NCBI GenBank assembly: GCA_026786185.1
Contig: JAJAYP010000057.1
Location: 1-46,970, forward strand
DNA: 46,970 nucleotides
From: Gemmatimonadaceae bacterium
GTDB lineage: Bacteria; Gemmatimonadota; Gemmatimonadetes; Gemmatimonadales; Gemmatimonadaceae
Direction: 5' to 3'
In this document: positions 1 to 8,005 of the stretch, in pieces
Position numbering within the stretch: the first letter of the stretch is position 1
Layout of the letters: each line of letters opens with the position of its first letter
Notes under the pieces: model-generated
What the model was told of the DNA's origin: nothing
What the model saw: only the letters and a program-made list of their open reading frames with translations
Databases searched by the model: none
Program-made: the position numbers and the translations under genes

Positions 1-383
1 CGCCAGTAGAACGCGACGAAGCCGCCCCACAGCCCTGACGATGGCGCGTATGCACCGCGGGGTGCGTTCACTCCCAGCCCGATGGCGATTGGCAGGAGGG
101 CGACGACACCGGCGAAGAAGATCATCCAGGACCGATCGGTCTCGGACTCCAGCCGTCCGAACAGCCGCAGGGCGTGGACGGCGGGAACCGCCGGCACGAG
201 CGAGGCAGCAGGCCAGCCGAGAAACGCGACGAGCGGTTCCGACAGGATCCGGCCCACGGGACCCATGTCGAAGCCCGCGCCCAGGTCGCGAAGCGCGAGG
301 GAGAGCAGCGCGCCGGCGAGGAACACGGCGGAAAGGAGGAGCGCGATACCGATGAGTTCGCGCTTGATGCCAGTACTGCCCAC
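1..383 (-). CDS. ftsK: FtsK/SpoIIIE-type DNA translocase, N-terminal fragment (runs off window)
   Basis: The minus-strand frame opens at a GTG (383) four bases after the comB stop and stays open to the window edge, giving about 127 residues. The translation starts MGSTGIKRELIGIALLLSA and shows several hydrophobic membrane segments separated by short loops, with a 'DLGAGFDMGPVGR' loop of the kind found in the FtsK four-helix membrane domain. FtsK anchors at the division septum and pumps chromosome DNA with a C-terminal motor that lies outside this window. The frame is absent from the ORF track because it has no stop inside the window. The start is chosen as the only early start codon in frame. 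The family call rests only on the membrane domain, so a different multi-pass protein is possible. Confidence 0.6.
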   Translation of the reverse strand, partial: MGSTGIKRELIGIALLLSAVFLAGALLSLALRDLGAGFDMGPVGRILSEPLVAFLGWPAASLVPAVPAVHALRLFGRLESETDRSWMIFFAGVVALLPIAIGLGVNAPRGAYAPSSGLWGGFVAFYW

Positions 384-387
384 GGAG

Positions 388-1134
388 TTACCGCTCGCGT
401 TCAGGCCCCAGCTTGGTGATCATCCGGTCCTGGTAGATCGGGATGACCGGGAACGAATCCACGGCCGCACATGCCGTCAGATCCCCTTCGAATCCCGCGG
501 CGGCCAAGGCCCGGCCATGCGCCGCGGTAGTGAAGAGCCGCATCAGGTTGTCGCCGTACTTCCGGTCGATCAACGACGCGGCGAGCGCGGCATCGTTCAG
601 CTCGATGTCGGCAAGCCGCCTGGAAATATTGTGGACGTACCGGCCAGCGCACGCGGCGTCCTCGAGCGCGAATTGCCGCTCCTGCCCCGCGCAGACGATC
701 GCGATGTCCGCACCCCCGCGCAACGCGGAGCGCAACATCGTGCTCACACCCGTCAGGTTGACGTACGACGCGACCACGACGTCACGAGCGCCCTGCACCG
801 CCAGCAACGCCTTGGTCCCGTTGGTGGTGGCCAGGAGGACGCTCGTCCCCTCCACGACATCGCGCGTGTGCTCGAGCGGAGAGTTGCCGAGGTCGAACCC
901 CTCCATCTTCAGCATCCGCCTCTCGCCCGCGAGCCGGAACGAGCCACGCTCCATCTGCTTGGAGCGCATGATCGCGTCCTCGGAGCTGTCGAACGGCACC
1001 ACCGACTTCGCGCCGTTGGCGAGCGCCACGGCGATCGTCGTCGATGCGCGGAGGACGTCGACGACGGCGACGACTCGCCCCTGCACATCCTGCGGCGTGA
1101 GCTGTTGCACGCCGTACAGCACATCGACCCGCAC
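388..1134 (-). CDS. comB: 2-phosphosulfolactate phosphatase family protein (ComB-like)
   Basis: This 248-residue protein matches the ComB family along its length: an N-terminal 'VVAVVDVLRASTTIAVAL' segment, a central 'LLATTNGTKAL' loop and a 'VCAGQERQFALEDAACAG' segment. In methanogens ComB removes phosphate from 2-phosphosulfolactate on the way to coenzyme M. Relatives are common in bacteria that make no coenzyme M, and their substrate there is uncertain. The gene starts at a GTG at 1134, directly abutting the TAG stop of accC (1135-1137), so translation is probably coupled. No other sulfolactate or coenzyme M gene is visible, so the physiological reaction in this organism is unknown. Confidence 0.85.
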   Translation of the reverse strand: MRVDVLYGVQQLTPQDVQGRVVAVVDVLRASTTIAVALANGAKSVVPFDSSEDAIMRSKQMERGSFRLAGERRMLKMEGFDLGNSPLEHTRDVVEGTSVLLATTNGTKALLAVQGARDVVVASYVNLTGVSTMLRSALRGGADIAIVCAGQERQFALEDAACAGRYVHNISRRLADIELNDAALAASLIDRKYGDNLMRLFTTAAHGRALAAAGFEGDLTACAAVDSFPVIPIYQDRMITKLGPERER

Positions 1135-2490
1135 CTAGCCCGGCTCCTTCATCAGGTCCGGTTCCCGTTCCAGGAACTTCGTGTCCACGTCACCGCTCTG
1201 GAAGCGGGGGTTCTGCATGACGCGCGCGAGGAACGGAATGGTGGTCATGGGACCCTCGATGATGAACGTCTCGAGGGCCAGCCGCATCTTTGCGAGCGCC
1301 TCGGGACGATCGCGCCCTTGGCAGATCACCTTCGCGATCATGGAATCGTAGAAGGGCGGCACCGTGTAGCCGGCGTACACGTGGGTGTCGAGGCGCACGC
1401 CGTTGCCGCCCGGCGGATGGAAGGTGTGGATCTTTCCGGGCGACGGCTGGAAATTGCGGTTGGGGTCTTCCGCGTTCACGCGGCACTCGATGACATGCCC
1501 GCGCAGCGGAGGCATCTCGAGAACTGAGAGCCGCTCCCCCGCGGCGACCCGGATCTGCTCCTTCACGAGATCGATGCCGGTGATCATTTCCGTGACCGGA
1601 TGCTCGACCTGTATGCGCGTGTTCATCTCCATGAAATAGAACGAGCCGTCCTCGTCGAGCAGCATCTCGATCGTCCCCGCACCCACGTATTCGATGGCCT
1701 TGGCGCCCGCGACGGCGGCGTCGCCCATGCGCTTGCGGAGATCGGGTGTCATCGCAGGACTTGGCGATTCCTCGATCAGCTTCTGGTGGCGGCGCTGTAC
1801 CGAGCAGTCCCGCTCGCCCAGATGGATGACGTTGCCGAACTTGTCGCCCATGATCTGGAACTCGATGTGCCGCGGGCGCATGAGGTACTTCTCGACATAC
1901 ACGTCACCGTTGCCGAACGCCGACAGCGCCTCGCTGCGCGCGAGCTGGAAGGAGCGCGCGAAGTCATCGGCGTCCTTCGCGACACGCATCCCCTTTCCGC
2001 CGCCGCCCGCCGCCGCCTTGATGATCACGGGAAAGCCCATGCGCTTCGCGAAATCGAGCGCCTCGTCGACGTCCTCCACCGGACCCGGCGTGCCAGGGAC
2101 GATCGGCACGCCCACCGCCGTCATCGCCTTGCGGGCCGCCGCCTTGTCGCCCATGACGCGGATCTGCTCGGCGGTCGGCCCGATGAACGCCAGGTTGCTC
2201 GCCGTCACGATCTCGGCGAACTCGGCATTCTCGGCCAGGAAGCCGTAGCCGGGATGGATCGCGTCCGCGCCCGTGATCTCGGCCGCGGCGATGAGACGGG
2301 GAATCTTCAGGTACGAGTCGCGCGCCGGCGCCGGACCGATGCAGACGTCGTCGTCGGCGAATCGCACGTGCAGCGATTCCCGGTCCGCCTCCGAATAGAC
2401 CGCGACGGTCTGCACGCCCAGCTCGCGGCACGCCCGGATGATGCGCAGGGCGATCTCGCCGCGATTGGCGATGAGCACTTTCTTGAACAT
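1135..2490 (-). CDS. accC: Biotin carboxylase subunit of acetyl-CoA carboxylase
   Basis: The 451-residue product begins [17 protein letters not shown], the standard opening of biotin carboxylases. It uses ATP and bicarbonate to carboxylate the biotin carried by AccB, the first half-reaction of malonyl-CoA synthesis. The glycine-rich ATP-grasp loop '[12 protein letters not shown]', the '[12 protein letters not shown]' segment and '[17 protein letters not shown]' are all visible. The ORF track extends upstream to 2607, but those 39 extra residues are arginine- and proline-rich, unlike the family, and cover the end of pilT. The ATG at 2490 is therefore used. The gene lies 19 bases after pilT and abuts comB, so it is most likely in the same transcript as accB. 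Confidence 0.96.
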   Translation of the reverse strand: MFKKVLIANRGEIALRIIRACRELGVQTVAVYSEADRESLHVRFADDDVCIGPAPARDSYLKIPRLIAAAEITGADAIHPGYGFLAENAEFAEIVTASNLAFIGPTAEQIRVMGDKAAARKAMTAVGVPIVPGTPGPVEDVDEALDFAKRMGFPVIIKAAAGGGGKGMRVAKDADDFARSFQLARSEALSAFGNGDVYVEKYLMRPRHIEFQIMGDKFGNVIHLGERDCSVQRRHQKLIEESPSPAMTPDLRKRMGDAAVAGAKAIEYVGAGTIEMLLDEDGSFYFMEMNTRIQVEHPVTEMITGIDLVKEQIRVAAGERLSVLEMPPLRGHVIECRVNAEDPNRNFQPSPGKIHTFHPPGGNGVRLDTHVYAGYTVPPFYDSMIAKVICQGRDRPEALAKMRLALETFIIEGPMTTIPFLARVMQNPRFQSGDVDTKFLEREPDLMKEPG

Positions 2491-2509
2491 GACTTGCCGA
2501 GTCCTGCGG

Positions 2510-3694
2510 TCAGGCGGTGGAGTCGGTCTCGAAGCCGGACCAGCTCGTGTCGCTGGTGCCGGCCACGCCCTGGGCGCGCAGCGCGAACTCGCTGGGGCTG
2601 GTGGCATAGAAGACCGCGCTCTCGTAGGAAATGATCCCCTGCGAGTAGTACGCCATCAGCGCCTGATCGAAGCTCTGCATGCCATACTGCACCGTGCCTT
2701 CCTTGATCAGGTCCGGGATGTTGAGCGTCTTGTCCATGTCCCGGATCTGGTCGCGCACCGTTTGCGTGTTGATCAGCACCTCCACCGCGGGCACACGGCC
2801 CGGCTTGTCCGAACGCGGCACCAGGCGCAGGGAGACGACCGCCTGCAACGCGCTCGCCAGCGAAAACCGCACTTCCGCCTGCTGGTGTGGCGGATAGAAC
2901 GAGAGCACGCGATTGATCGTCTGCGTCGCATCGGTCGTATGCAGCGTGCTGAACACCAGGTGCCCGGTGTCGGCCGCCTTGAGCGCGGTGTCGAGCGTTT
3001 CCAGATCGCGGATCTCGCCGATGAGGATGACGTCGGGATCCTGTCGCAGCACGCGGCGAAGCGCCTGCGCGAACGTCGCAGTATCGGTGCCGACCTCGCG
3101 CTGGTTGATGTTGCAGTTGATGTCGCGATGGAGGAATTCGATCGGATCCTCGATCGTGATGACGTTCGCCTTCCGGTGCTCGTTCAGGTGCTGGATCATC
3201 GCCGCGAGCGCGGTGCTCTTGCCCGACCCGGTGATACCGGTGACGAGCACCAGACCACGGGGGCGCAACGCGATCTCCTCGAGCACGGGCGGAAGATTCA
3301 GCTCCTTGAGGGTCTTCGCCTGATACGGAATGGAGCGCATGGCGTAGCAGAGCGATCCGCGCTGCTGATACACGTTGCACCGAAAGCGGCCGATGCCGGG
3401 CACGCCGATGGCGAAGTCGCACTCCTTGTTGTCGGTGAACTCCTTCACCTGACGCGGCGTCATCAACTGCTCGGCGAGACCCTTCAGGTCTTCGGGCTTG
3501 AGCGGGGGGTGATCGAGCGGCACGAGGTCGCCATGCAGCCGCAACGTCGGCGGCCGGCCCACCTTGAGATGCAGGTCGGATGCGTTGCGCTGCACCAGCT
3601 GCTGGAGCACGTCCTTGAAGTTGAACGTGCCAGCCGCGGCTCCGGCTGGAGTGCCAGCCGAGCCGGGGGCCGACGGAGCCGGGCGCTTAGCCAT
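2510..3694 (-). CDS. pilT: Type IV pilus retraction ATPase, PilT/PilU family
   Basis: The 394-residue protein has a PilT layout: a disordered Ala/Pro-rich N-terminus, a PAS-like N-domain with '[19 protein letters not shown]', a Walker A loop 'GITGSGKS' near residues 153-160, an Asp box, a Walker B 'ILIGEIRD' near 222-229 and the His box '[11 protein letters not shown]'. PilT-type motors depolymerise type IV pili at the inner membrane. Isoleucine replaces the usual proline of GPTGSGKS. The ATG at 3694 sits inside the last codons of accB, whose stop is at 3687-3689, which sets the start and implies coupling. Its place between accB and accC is unusual. It could be PilU-like rather than PilT. Confidence 0.92.
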   Translation of the reverse strand: MAKRPAPSAPGSAGTPAGAAAGTFNFKDVLQQLVQRNASDLHLKVGRPPTLRLHGDLVPLDHPPLKPEDLKGLAEQLMTPRQVKEFTDNKECDFAIGVPGIGRFRCNVYQQRGSLCYAMRSIPYQAKTLKELNLPPVLEEIALRPRGLVLVTGITGSGKSTALAAMIQHLNEHRKANVITIEDPIEFLHRDINCNINQREVGTDTATFAQALRRVLRQDPDVILIGEIRDLETLDTALKAADTGHLVFSTLHTTDATQTINRVLSFYPPHQQAEVRFSLASALQAVVSLRLVPRSDKPGRVPAVEVLINTQTVRDQIRDMDKTLNIPDLIKEGTVQYGMQSFDQALMAYYSQGIISYESAVFYATSPSEFALRAQGVAGTSDTSWSGFETDSTA

Positions 3695-4190
3695 TCGGAT
3701 CGATGCGGAAGAGCGCCTGTCCGTACTCCACGGGCGCGGCATCCGGCGCCATCACCTCGGTCACCACGCCCGAGACCTCTGATTCGATTTCGTTCATGAT
3801 CTTCATCGCCTCGATGATGCAGAGGATCTGGCCCTTCGAGACGCGGGTGCCTACCGACACATAGGGCTTGGCGCCAGTCTCGGGAGCGCCATAGAACGTG
3901 CCGACCATTGGAGACTTCACCTCGGTCCCGGCCTTTCCCTGCGGACCCTTCGCCGATTCGTCGATCGCTGGCAGTCCATCGGCCGGCGTCGGACGACCCG
4001 GCGGCAGCGCGGCGGGCGCCGCGAGCAACGGGGCCAGTACCGGCTGCGCCGCAACCTGCATGGCGCCTCGTCCCGTGGGACTCTTGGAAATGCGGATCTT
4101 GAGACCCTTGTCCGACGAGATCTCGATCGAGTCCACCGTCGATTCGTCGAGGATGTCGATGAGCTTCTTGACGTAGCGTAAGTCGATCAT
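3687..4190 (-). CDS. accB: Biotin carboxyl carrier protein of acetyl-CoA carboxylase
   Basis: The 167-residue product starts MIDLRYVKKLIDILDESTV, matching the normal AccB N-terminus, which is why the ATG at 4190 is preferred to the track start at 4232. A Pro/Ala-rich linker (about residues 50-85) leads to the biotinyl domain: 'SPMVGTFYGAPETGAKPYVSVG' begins it and 'CIIEAMKIMNEIES' carries the biotinylated lysine. AccB ferries carboxybiotin from AccC to the carboxyltransferase, whose AccA/AccD genes are not in the window. The last codons (CCG AAT GGC TAA) contain the ATG of pilT. About 42 bases separate this start from the upstream pepP stop. Confidence 0.96.
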   Translation of the reverse strand: MIDLRYVKKLIDILDESTVDSIEISSDKGLKIRISKSPTGRGAMQVAAQPVLAPLLAAPAALPPGRPTPADGLPAIDESAKGPQGKAGTEVKSPMVGTFYGAPETGAKPYVSVGTRVSKGQILCIIEAMKIMNEIESEVSGVVTEVMAPDAAPVEYGQALFRIDPNG

Positions 4191-4232
4191 AGGCCCACTG
4201 GATTGGTCGTGCCGCGGTTCTTCGCGCGGCAT

Positions 4233-5321
4233 TCAGCCGAGCTCCATGAGCTCGCGCGGAAACTCCGTCAGAATGTGCGGTCCGTCTGCACCGAGCACCA
4301 CATCGTCCTCGATTCGCACGCCGCCCCACCCGGGACGATAGATGCCCGGTTCGATCGTCACCACAGCACCTTCCGGGAGCACACCATCAGCCGTTCGCGC
4401 CAGGCGCGGCGATTCGTGCACCTCCAGCCCGATGCCGTGGCCGAGACTGTGACCGAACTGCTCGCCGAAGCCGGCCCGATCAATGTAGTGGCGCGCGATG
4501 GCATCGGCATCCCGTCCGGTCATTCCGGCCCGCACTCCGCGCGTAGCGCGCTCATTCGCGCCGCGCACGATGTCGTACACCTCGCGTTGTGCGTCGTTGG
4601 CTTTCCCCACCACCACCGTGCGCGTCACGTCCGAACAGTAGCCACCCACCTCGGCGCCGAAATCCATCAGCAGGAAATCCCCGTGCTCCAACGCTCGCGT
4701 CGAGGAGCGCGCGTGCGGCAGTGCCGAGCGGGGGCCGCTGGCGACGATGGAGGGAAAGGGAAACCCTTCGCTCCCCTCATCGCGTAATGCCTTCTCGAGC
4801 ACGCCCGCCACCGCGAGTTCGGTCATGCCCACCGCGAGCTGAGGCAGCGTGCGCGCCAGTGCTCGTGTCGCCACGTCCGCCGCCTCCTGGATTCGCGCGA
4901 TCTCGTCGCCGTCCTTCCGCTCGCGCAACGTCTCGACGAGATCCACCGTCGGACGCCATTGCCACCGCGCGCCCGACTCCACCAGCCGCTGGAAGTCGCG
5001 ATGCTGCACGTGTGCCGTCTCGAATCCCAGCACCTTGACGGACGACATCGCCGCGAGCTGCTGCCAGAGCCCCGTCCACAGGCTCGCGGCCTCGATCGAA
5101 ATGCGCGCGATCGCCCCCACCTCCTCGGCGACCTGCGTCTGATAGCGGAAGTCGGTGATGAGGACGACGTCGCGCGCCGTGATGACGAGCAACGCGCTGG
5201 ATCCGGAGAACCCGGTGAGATACCGGATGTTCGAGAGGCCGGTCAGGAGCAGTCCATCGAGGTGCGCCGCCGACAGGCCGTCCACGAGCGCGGCGATTCG
5301 CATCGGCCGCATGTCGATCAC
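4233..5321 (-). CDS. pepP: M24B-family metallopeptidase, Xaa-Pro aminopeptidase/dipeptidase type
   Basis: The 362-residue protein has an N-terminal creatinase-like domain (about 1-135) and a C-terminal pita-bread catalytic domain. All expected metal ligands are visible: the two aspartates in 'MDFGAEVGGYCSDVTRT', the histidine of 'GHSLGHGIGLEVHE', and glutamates in 'TIEPGIY' and 'GGVRIEDDVV'. The enzyme should release N-terminal residues before proline or cleave Xaa-Pro dipeptides in the cytoplasm. The chosen GTG at 5321 overlaps the aroQ stop in a GTGA junction; ATGs at 5312 and 5303 are alternatives. Whether it is an aminopeptidase or a dipeptidase cannot be decided from sequence alone. Confidence 0.9.
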   Translation of the reverse strand: MIDMRPMRIAALVDGLSAAHLDGLLLTGLSNIRYLTGFSGSSALLVITARDVVLITDFRYQTQVAEEVGAIARISIEAASLWTGLWQQLAAMSSVKVLGFETAHVQHRDFQRLVESGARWQWRPTVDLVETLRERKDGDEIARIQEAADVATRALARTLPQLAVGMTELAVAGVLEKALRDEGSEGFPFPSIVASGPRSALPHARSSTRALEHGDFLLMDFGAEVGGYCSDVTRTVVVGKANDAQREVYDIVRGANERATRGVRAGMTGRDADAIARHYIDRAGFGEQFGHSLGHGIGLEVHESPRLARTADGVLPEGAVVTIEPGIYRPGWGGVRIEDDVVLGADGPHILTEFPRELMELG

Positions 5322-5767
5322 GCGTCCGCCTCCCGACGACGCAGCTCGTGTACGAGCCCGCGCAGGGCGAGCTCATACCCATGTGTGCCCAGCCCCACCA
5401 CCACCCCGAGCGCGGCGGATGCGAGCATGGAGTGCCGTCGCTCGGGCTCGCGCGCGTACACGTTGCTGATGTGTACCTCCACGAACGGGAGCGCGATGCC
5501 GGAAAGCGCGTCGCGCAACGCGAGACTCGTGTGCGAGTATGCGCCGGCATTCACGACGACACCGTGCGCGCGCCCACGGAGCGCATGCACCATGTCGACG
5601 AGCGCGCCTTCGCCGTTGTGTTGCATGCACTCGATGTCGATTCCGAGCTCTCGCGCCACGTCCGACAGTCTCGCGTCCACTTCGGCGAGTGTCGTCCGAC
5701 CGTAGATGGCGGGCTCGCGGCTGCCGAGCAGGTTGAGGTTCGGTCCGTTCAGGACGGCGATCCTCAC
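5318..5767 (-). CDS. aroQ: Type II 3-dehydroquinate dehydratase
   Basis: The 149-residue product catalyses dehydration of 3-dehydroquinate to 3-dehydroshikimate, the third shikimate-pathway step, as a dodecameric cytoplasmic enzyme. Family signatures are clear: 'VLNGPNLNLLGSREPAIYG' at the start with the catalytic tyrosine, 'QHNGEGALVD', 'NAGAYSHTSLALRDAL' and 'EVHISNVYAREPERRHS'. The ORF track begins at 5791, but homologues begin right at RIAVLNGPN. The GTG at 5767 overlaps the upstream TGA in a GTGA junction and is used here. It sits in an operon with peptidase and acetyl-CoA carboxylase genes, not with other aro genes. Confidence 0.95.
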   Translation of the reverse strand: MRIAVLNGPNLNLLGSREPAIYGRTTLAEVDARLSDVARELGIDIECMQHNGEGALVDMVHALRGRAHGVVVNAGAYSHTSLALRDALSGIALPFVEVHISNVYAREPERRHSMLASAALGVVVGLGTHGYELALRGLVHELRRREADA

Positions 5768-7821
5768 TTCGGCTTGAGCCCCTGCAGCCACGAGTTGAAT
5801 TGCTCGATGTCGTCGGCGTTCCGCTCGGCGGGCTCGGTGGCCGCCGACGGATCACTCGTCGCCGGCGTCGACGGCGTCGAGGTTACGGCCGGCTGATCCC
5901 GGGCGCTCGAATCCGGCGCGAAGAACTCGTCGAAGGAAAAATTCTGCGACGCGCGCGGCGGACGAGGTGCGCCACCGCGAAAGACGCTGTCCAGCGATAG
6001 CTCACCCGCGGCCGCCCGCGCTGGACGTCCGCTGATGACCGGAGACGACTCCGGTCCGCCACCGAACGCCTGGGCGAGTGCCGAGGCAGCCGAGTCTTCC
6101 GACGTTCCGGAGGAGCGCGTCCCGAACAACGCGTCGATCGAGCCGCCGCCAGCCTGGGTTGCGGCGCCTCGCTCGATGCCGGTGGCCATGACCGACGTGG
6201 GGGTGGGCCGCGCCGGCGGCGGCGCGACATCCTGTTCGGATCGCGAGGCGGGCTCCATCGCGGGTGAAGACTCCATCCACGTCTCCGGCGCTGCCTCCGG
6301 TGCGGGGGCAGAATCAGGTGCACCCTCGGATGCACGCACGGGCTCGGGCGTGAGTTCCCACGCATTCTCGGGCGTCGACGCGGGCGTTCCCGGGGCGAAG
6401 TCCTCATCCGAGGGCGGCGCCGCAGCGGCGGCGCGTTCTCCGGGACGCAGTGTGGCGAAGCGAGCGAGAAAGTCACGAATCGACTGCCCTGCGGGCTCCG
6501 GATTCGCCGGTTGCAGCTCCGCGACGCGCGCGGCCAGTCGCTCGTCGCCGGGCTTGGCCGACAGCAGTTGCCGATACACTCCGAGCGCCTGATCGCGCAG
6601 ACCCTGCTTCACGAACAGCTCGGCCATCGTCTCGGTGACGAAAGGTGCACCGGCTGGCGAGGTGCTCTCCGACGAATGCGCTTCCGCCGGCGCCGCGGCC
6701 ACAGGAGCAGGCATCGGTACAGGCGTGGGGTCGGGCAGCGGATCGCCGAAGTCCATCAGCGCTGCCTCTGCGGCGATGACCGAGGGGGGAAGCTCGGGGG
6801 GTATGCGGAGCACCTCATCGTCCACGGCGGGCACCTCGGGCGGCAGGTCCGGAGGCGCATCCCAACCACGTTCAGCCTTCGGCGGCACGATCATGCCGCG
6901 CGCCGCCAGGTCCGGATCGTCCGCGCGCTCGAACTCGGTCGCGGCGCTCACCTGCGACTGGCTCATGTCGGAGGTGTGGCGGCTCGGCGTCGGCTCCGAC
7001 GTGTCGAGCATGATGAGGTCGGGTCCGCCGTCCGGCGTATTGCGCTCGAATGCCCCCACGCTCGTCTCTTCGAGTCCAGCCAGCGGTTCGATGTCCGACG
7101 ACGGTCGCGTGAACTCCCCAGGCTCCAGGCTGCTGCCGAGATCGCGCGCATGATCGACCGGACCACCGAGGGGAGAGAACTCCACCGATTCCAGCCCCTC
7201 GGCCCGCCCTCCCTCGCCTGTGGCCGCCACGCGCTCCGGGCCTGCGGACGCGTGCTGAGTGATCGGCGGGGCGAACTCGGATGTCGAATCGAGGGCGTTG
7301 GTCGTCGGGAGCGGCGGCGGCATCGGCGGGGGAGCGTCCCACGACGAGGCGGACGTGGATTCTCCGCTGGTCGCCACGTGCGTCGTCTCGCTCGAACCAT
7401 CAGCCGATCCGCCGCTCGCGCGATCCGAATCCATCGAGGCGATGAGCGCTTGAATCTCCTCGTTGCGCGGATCCGCGTCGAGCACGCGATCGTACCAGCG
7501 GCGCGCCGATTCGGCATCGCCCTGTCCACGCGCGATGTCGCCGAGGTGGCGCAAGGCGATGAGGTTTTCCGGATCGAGGGTGAGCGCCGTTTCGAAGACG
7601 GTGCGCGATTCCTCGAAGCGCGACGCTTCGAACAGCGCCTGTCCGTACACGATGTGCCCGCTCATGTGGCCGGGCTGCTGCGGCAGGAACTCCTCGCAGA
7701 TCATGATCGCCTGCTCGATCTCGCCAGCTTTGCGGAACTCGTTGGCGAGCGGAGCGAAGTACCGCCGCGGATTCTCGTCGAATTTCTTTTTGAGCTCGTC
7801 GATGCGGGCGGTGCTGGCCAT
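5764..7821 (-). CDS. TPR protein with long disordered linker and repeated C-terminal short motifs
   Basis: This 685-residue protein is acidic and low in complexity. Residues 1-130 hold about three TPR helices pairs ('ALFEASRFEESRTVFETALTL' is one). A Pro/Ser/Ala/Glu-rich linker follows, then one more TPR-like pair at about 393-437 ('ELFVKQGLRDQALGVYRQLL'). The last 125 residues are disordered but carry three similar short motifs, 'IDALFG' (562), 'LSLDSVF' (608) and 'FSFDEFF' (628), and end in 'DDIEQFNSWLQGLKPK'. No catalytic motif or signal peptide is seen, so a cytoplasmic scaffold is inferred. The ATG at 7821 is chosen because the TPR helix starts there; the track extension to 7896 covers the promoter. 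Function unknown; it heads the accB-pilT-accC operon. Confidence 0.8.
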   Translation of the reverse strand: MASTARIDELKKKFDENPRRYFAPLANEFRKAGEIEQAIMICEEFLPQQPGHMSGHIVYGQALFEASRFEESRTVFETALTLDPENLIALRHLGDIARGQGDAESARRWYDRVLDADPRNEEIQALIASMDSDRASGGSADGSSETTHVATSGESTSASSWDAPPPMPPPLPTTNALDSTSEFAPPITQHASAGPERVAATGEGGRAEGLESVEFSPLGGPVDHARDLGSSLEPGEFTRPSSDIEPLAGLEETSVGAFERNTPDGGPDLIMLDTSEPTPSRHTSDMSQSQVSAATEFERADDPDLAARGMIVPPKAERGWDAPPDLPPEVPAVDDEVLRIPPELPPSVIAAEAALMDFGDPLPDPTPVPMPAPVAAAPAEAHSSESTSPAGAPFVTETMAELFVKQGLRDQALGVYRQLLSAKPGDERLAARVAELQPANPEPAGQSIRDFLARFATLRPGERAAAAAPPSDEDFAPGTPASTPENAWELTPEPVRASEGAPDSAPAPEAAPETWMESSPAMEPASRSEQDVAPPPARPTPTSVMATGIERGAATQAGGGSIDALFGTRSSGTSEDSAASALAQAFGGGPESSPVISGRPARAAAGELSLDSVFRGGAPRPPRASQNFSFDEFFAPDSSARDQPAVTSTPSTPATSDPSAATEPAERNADDIEQFNSWLQGLKPK

Positions 7822-7868
7822 CAAAGCCTCGGTGGCGGCGCGCGGGCAGGGGTAGGATGAAGCGGATG

Positions 7869-7896
7869 AAGATACGGTACACGAGGGACAAGTCAA
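7869..7896 (-). promoter_or_regulatory. Sigma-70-type promoter for the TPR-aroQ-accBC operon
   Basis: On the minus strand TTGACT is followed after 16 bases by TATCTT, close to the vegetative consensus. The -10 lies about 48 bases before the ATG at 7821, leaving a leader of roughly 40 bases. It faces away from the ppiD promoter. The same TATCTT box is seen upstream of ssb. Confidence 0.6.
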
Positions 7897-7915
7897 TCAG
7901 AAGTGCCACCGTCAC

Positions 7916-7944
7916 TTGATTTTAGCCCTTCTCGCCGGATAGCT
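7916..7944 (+). promoter_or_regulatory. ppiD: Candidate promoter for ppiD
   Basis: TTGATT and ATAGCT are separated by 17 bases on the plus strand, about 60 bases before the GTG start of ppiD. The -35 is good and the -10 is weak. The position in the only divergent intergenic region of the window supports it. Its -35 lies 20 bases from the -35 of the opposing promoter. Confidence 0.4.
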
Positions 7945-7991
7945 TTTGCAGCTTCTCTCCGTCACTTTTTCCAGCTGCATCCAGCTGCATC

Positions 7992-7997
7992 AAGGAG
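7992..7997 (+). promoter_or_regulatory. ppiD: Ribosome binding site that fixes the GTG start of ppiD
   Basis: AAGGAG lies eight bases before the GTG at 8006. It selects this start over the track ATG at 7946, whose first 20 residues do not resemble the family. Confidence 0.75.
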
Positions 7998-8005
7998 TCC
8001 CGCTC

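Noticed and set aside
82-1527. 481-residue plus-strand ORF
   Set aside because: It is antisense to comB and accC, has no family-like segment and shows the His/Arg-rich composition typical of shadow frames in high-GC DNA.
7971-7990. Tandem ten-base repeat CCAGCTGCAT in the ppiD leader
   Set aside because: Only two copies, with no sign of a binding site or a third copy elsewhere.
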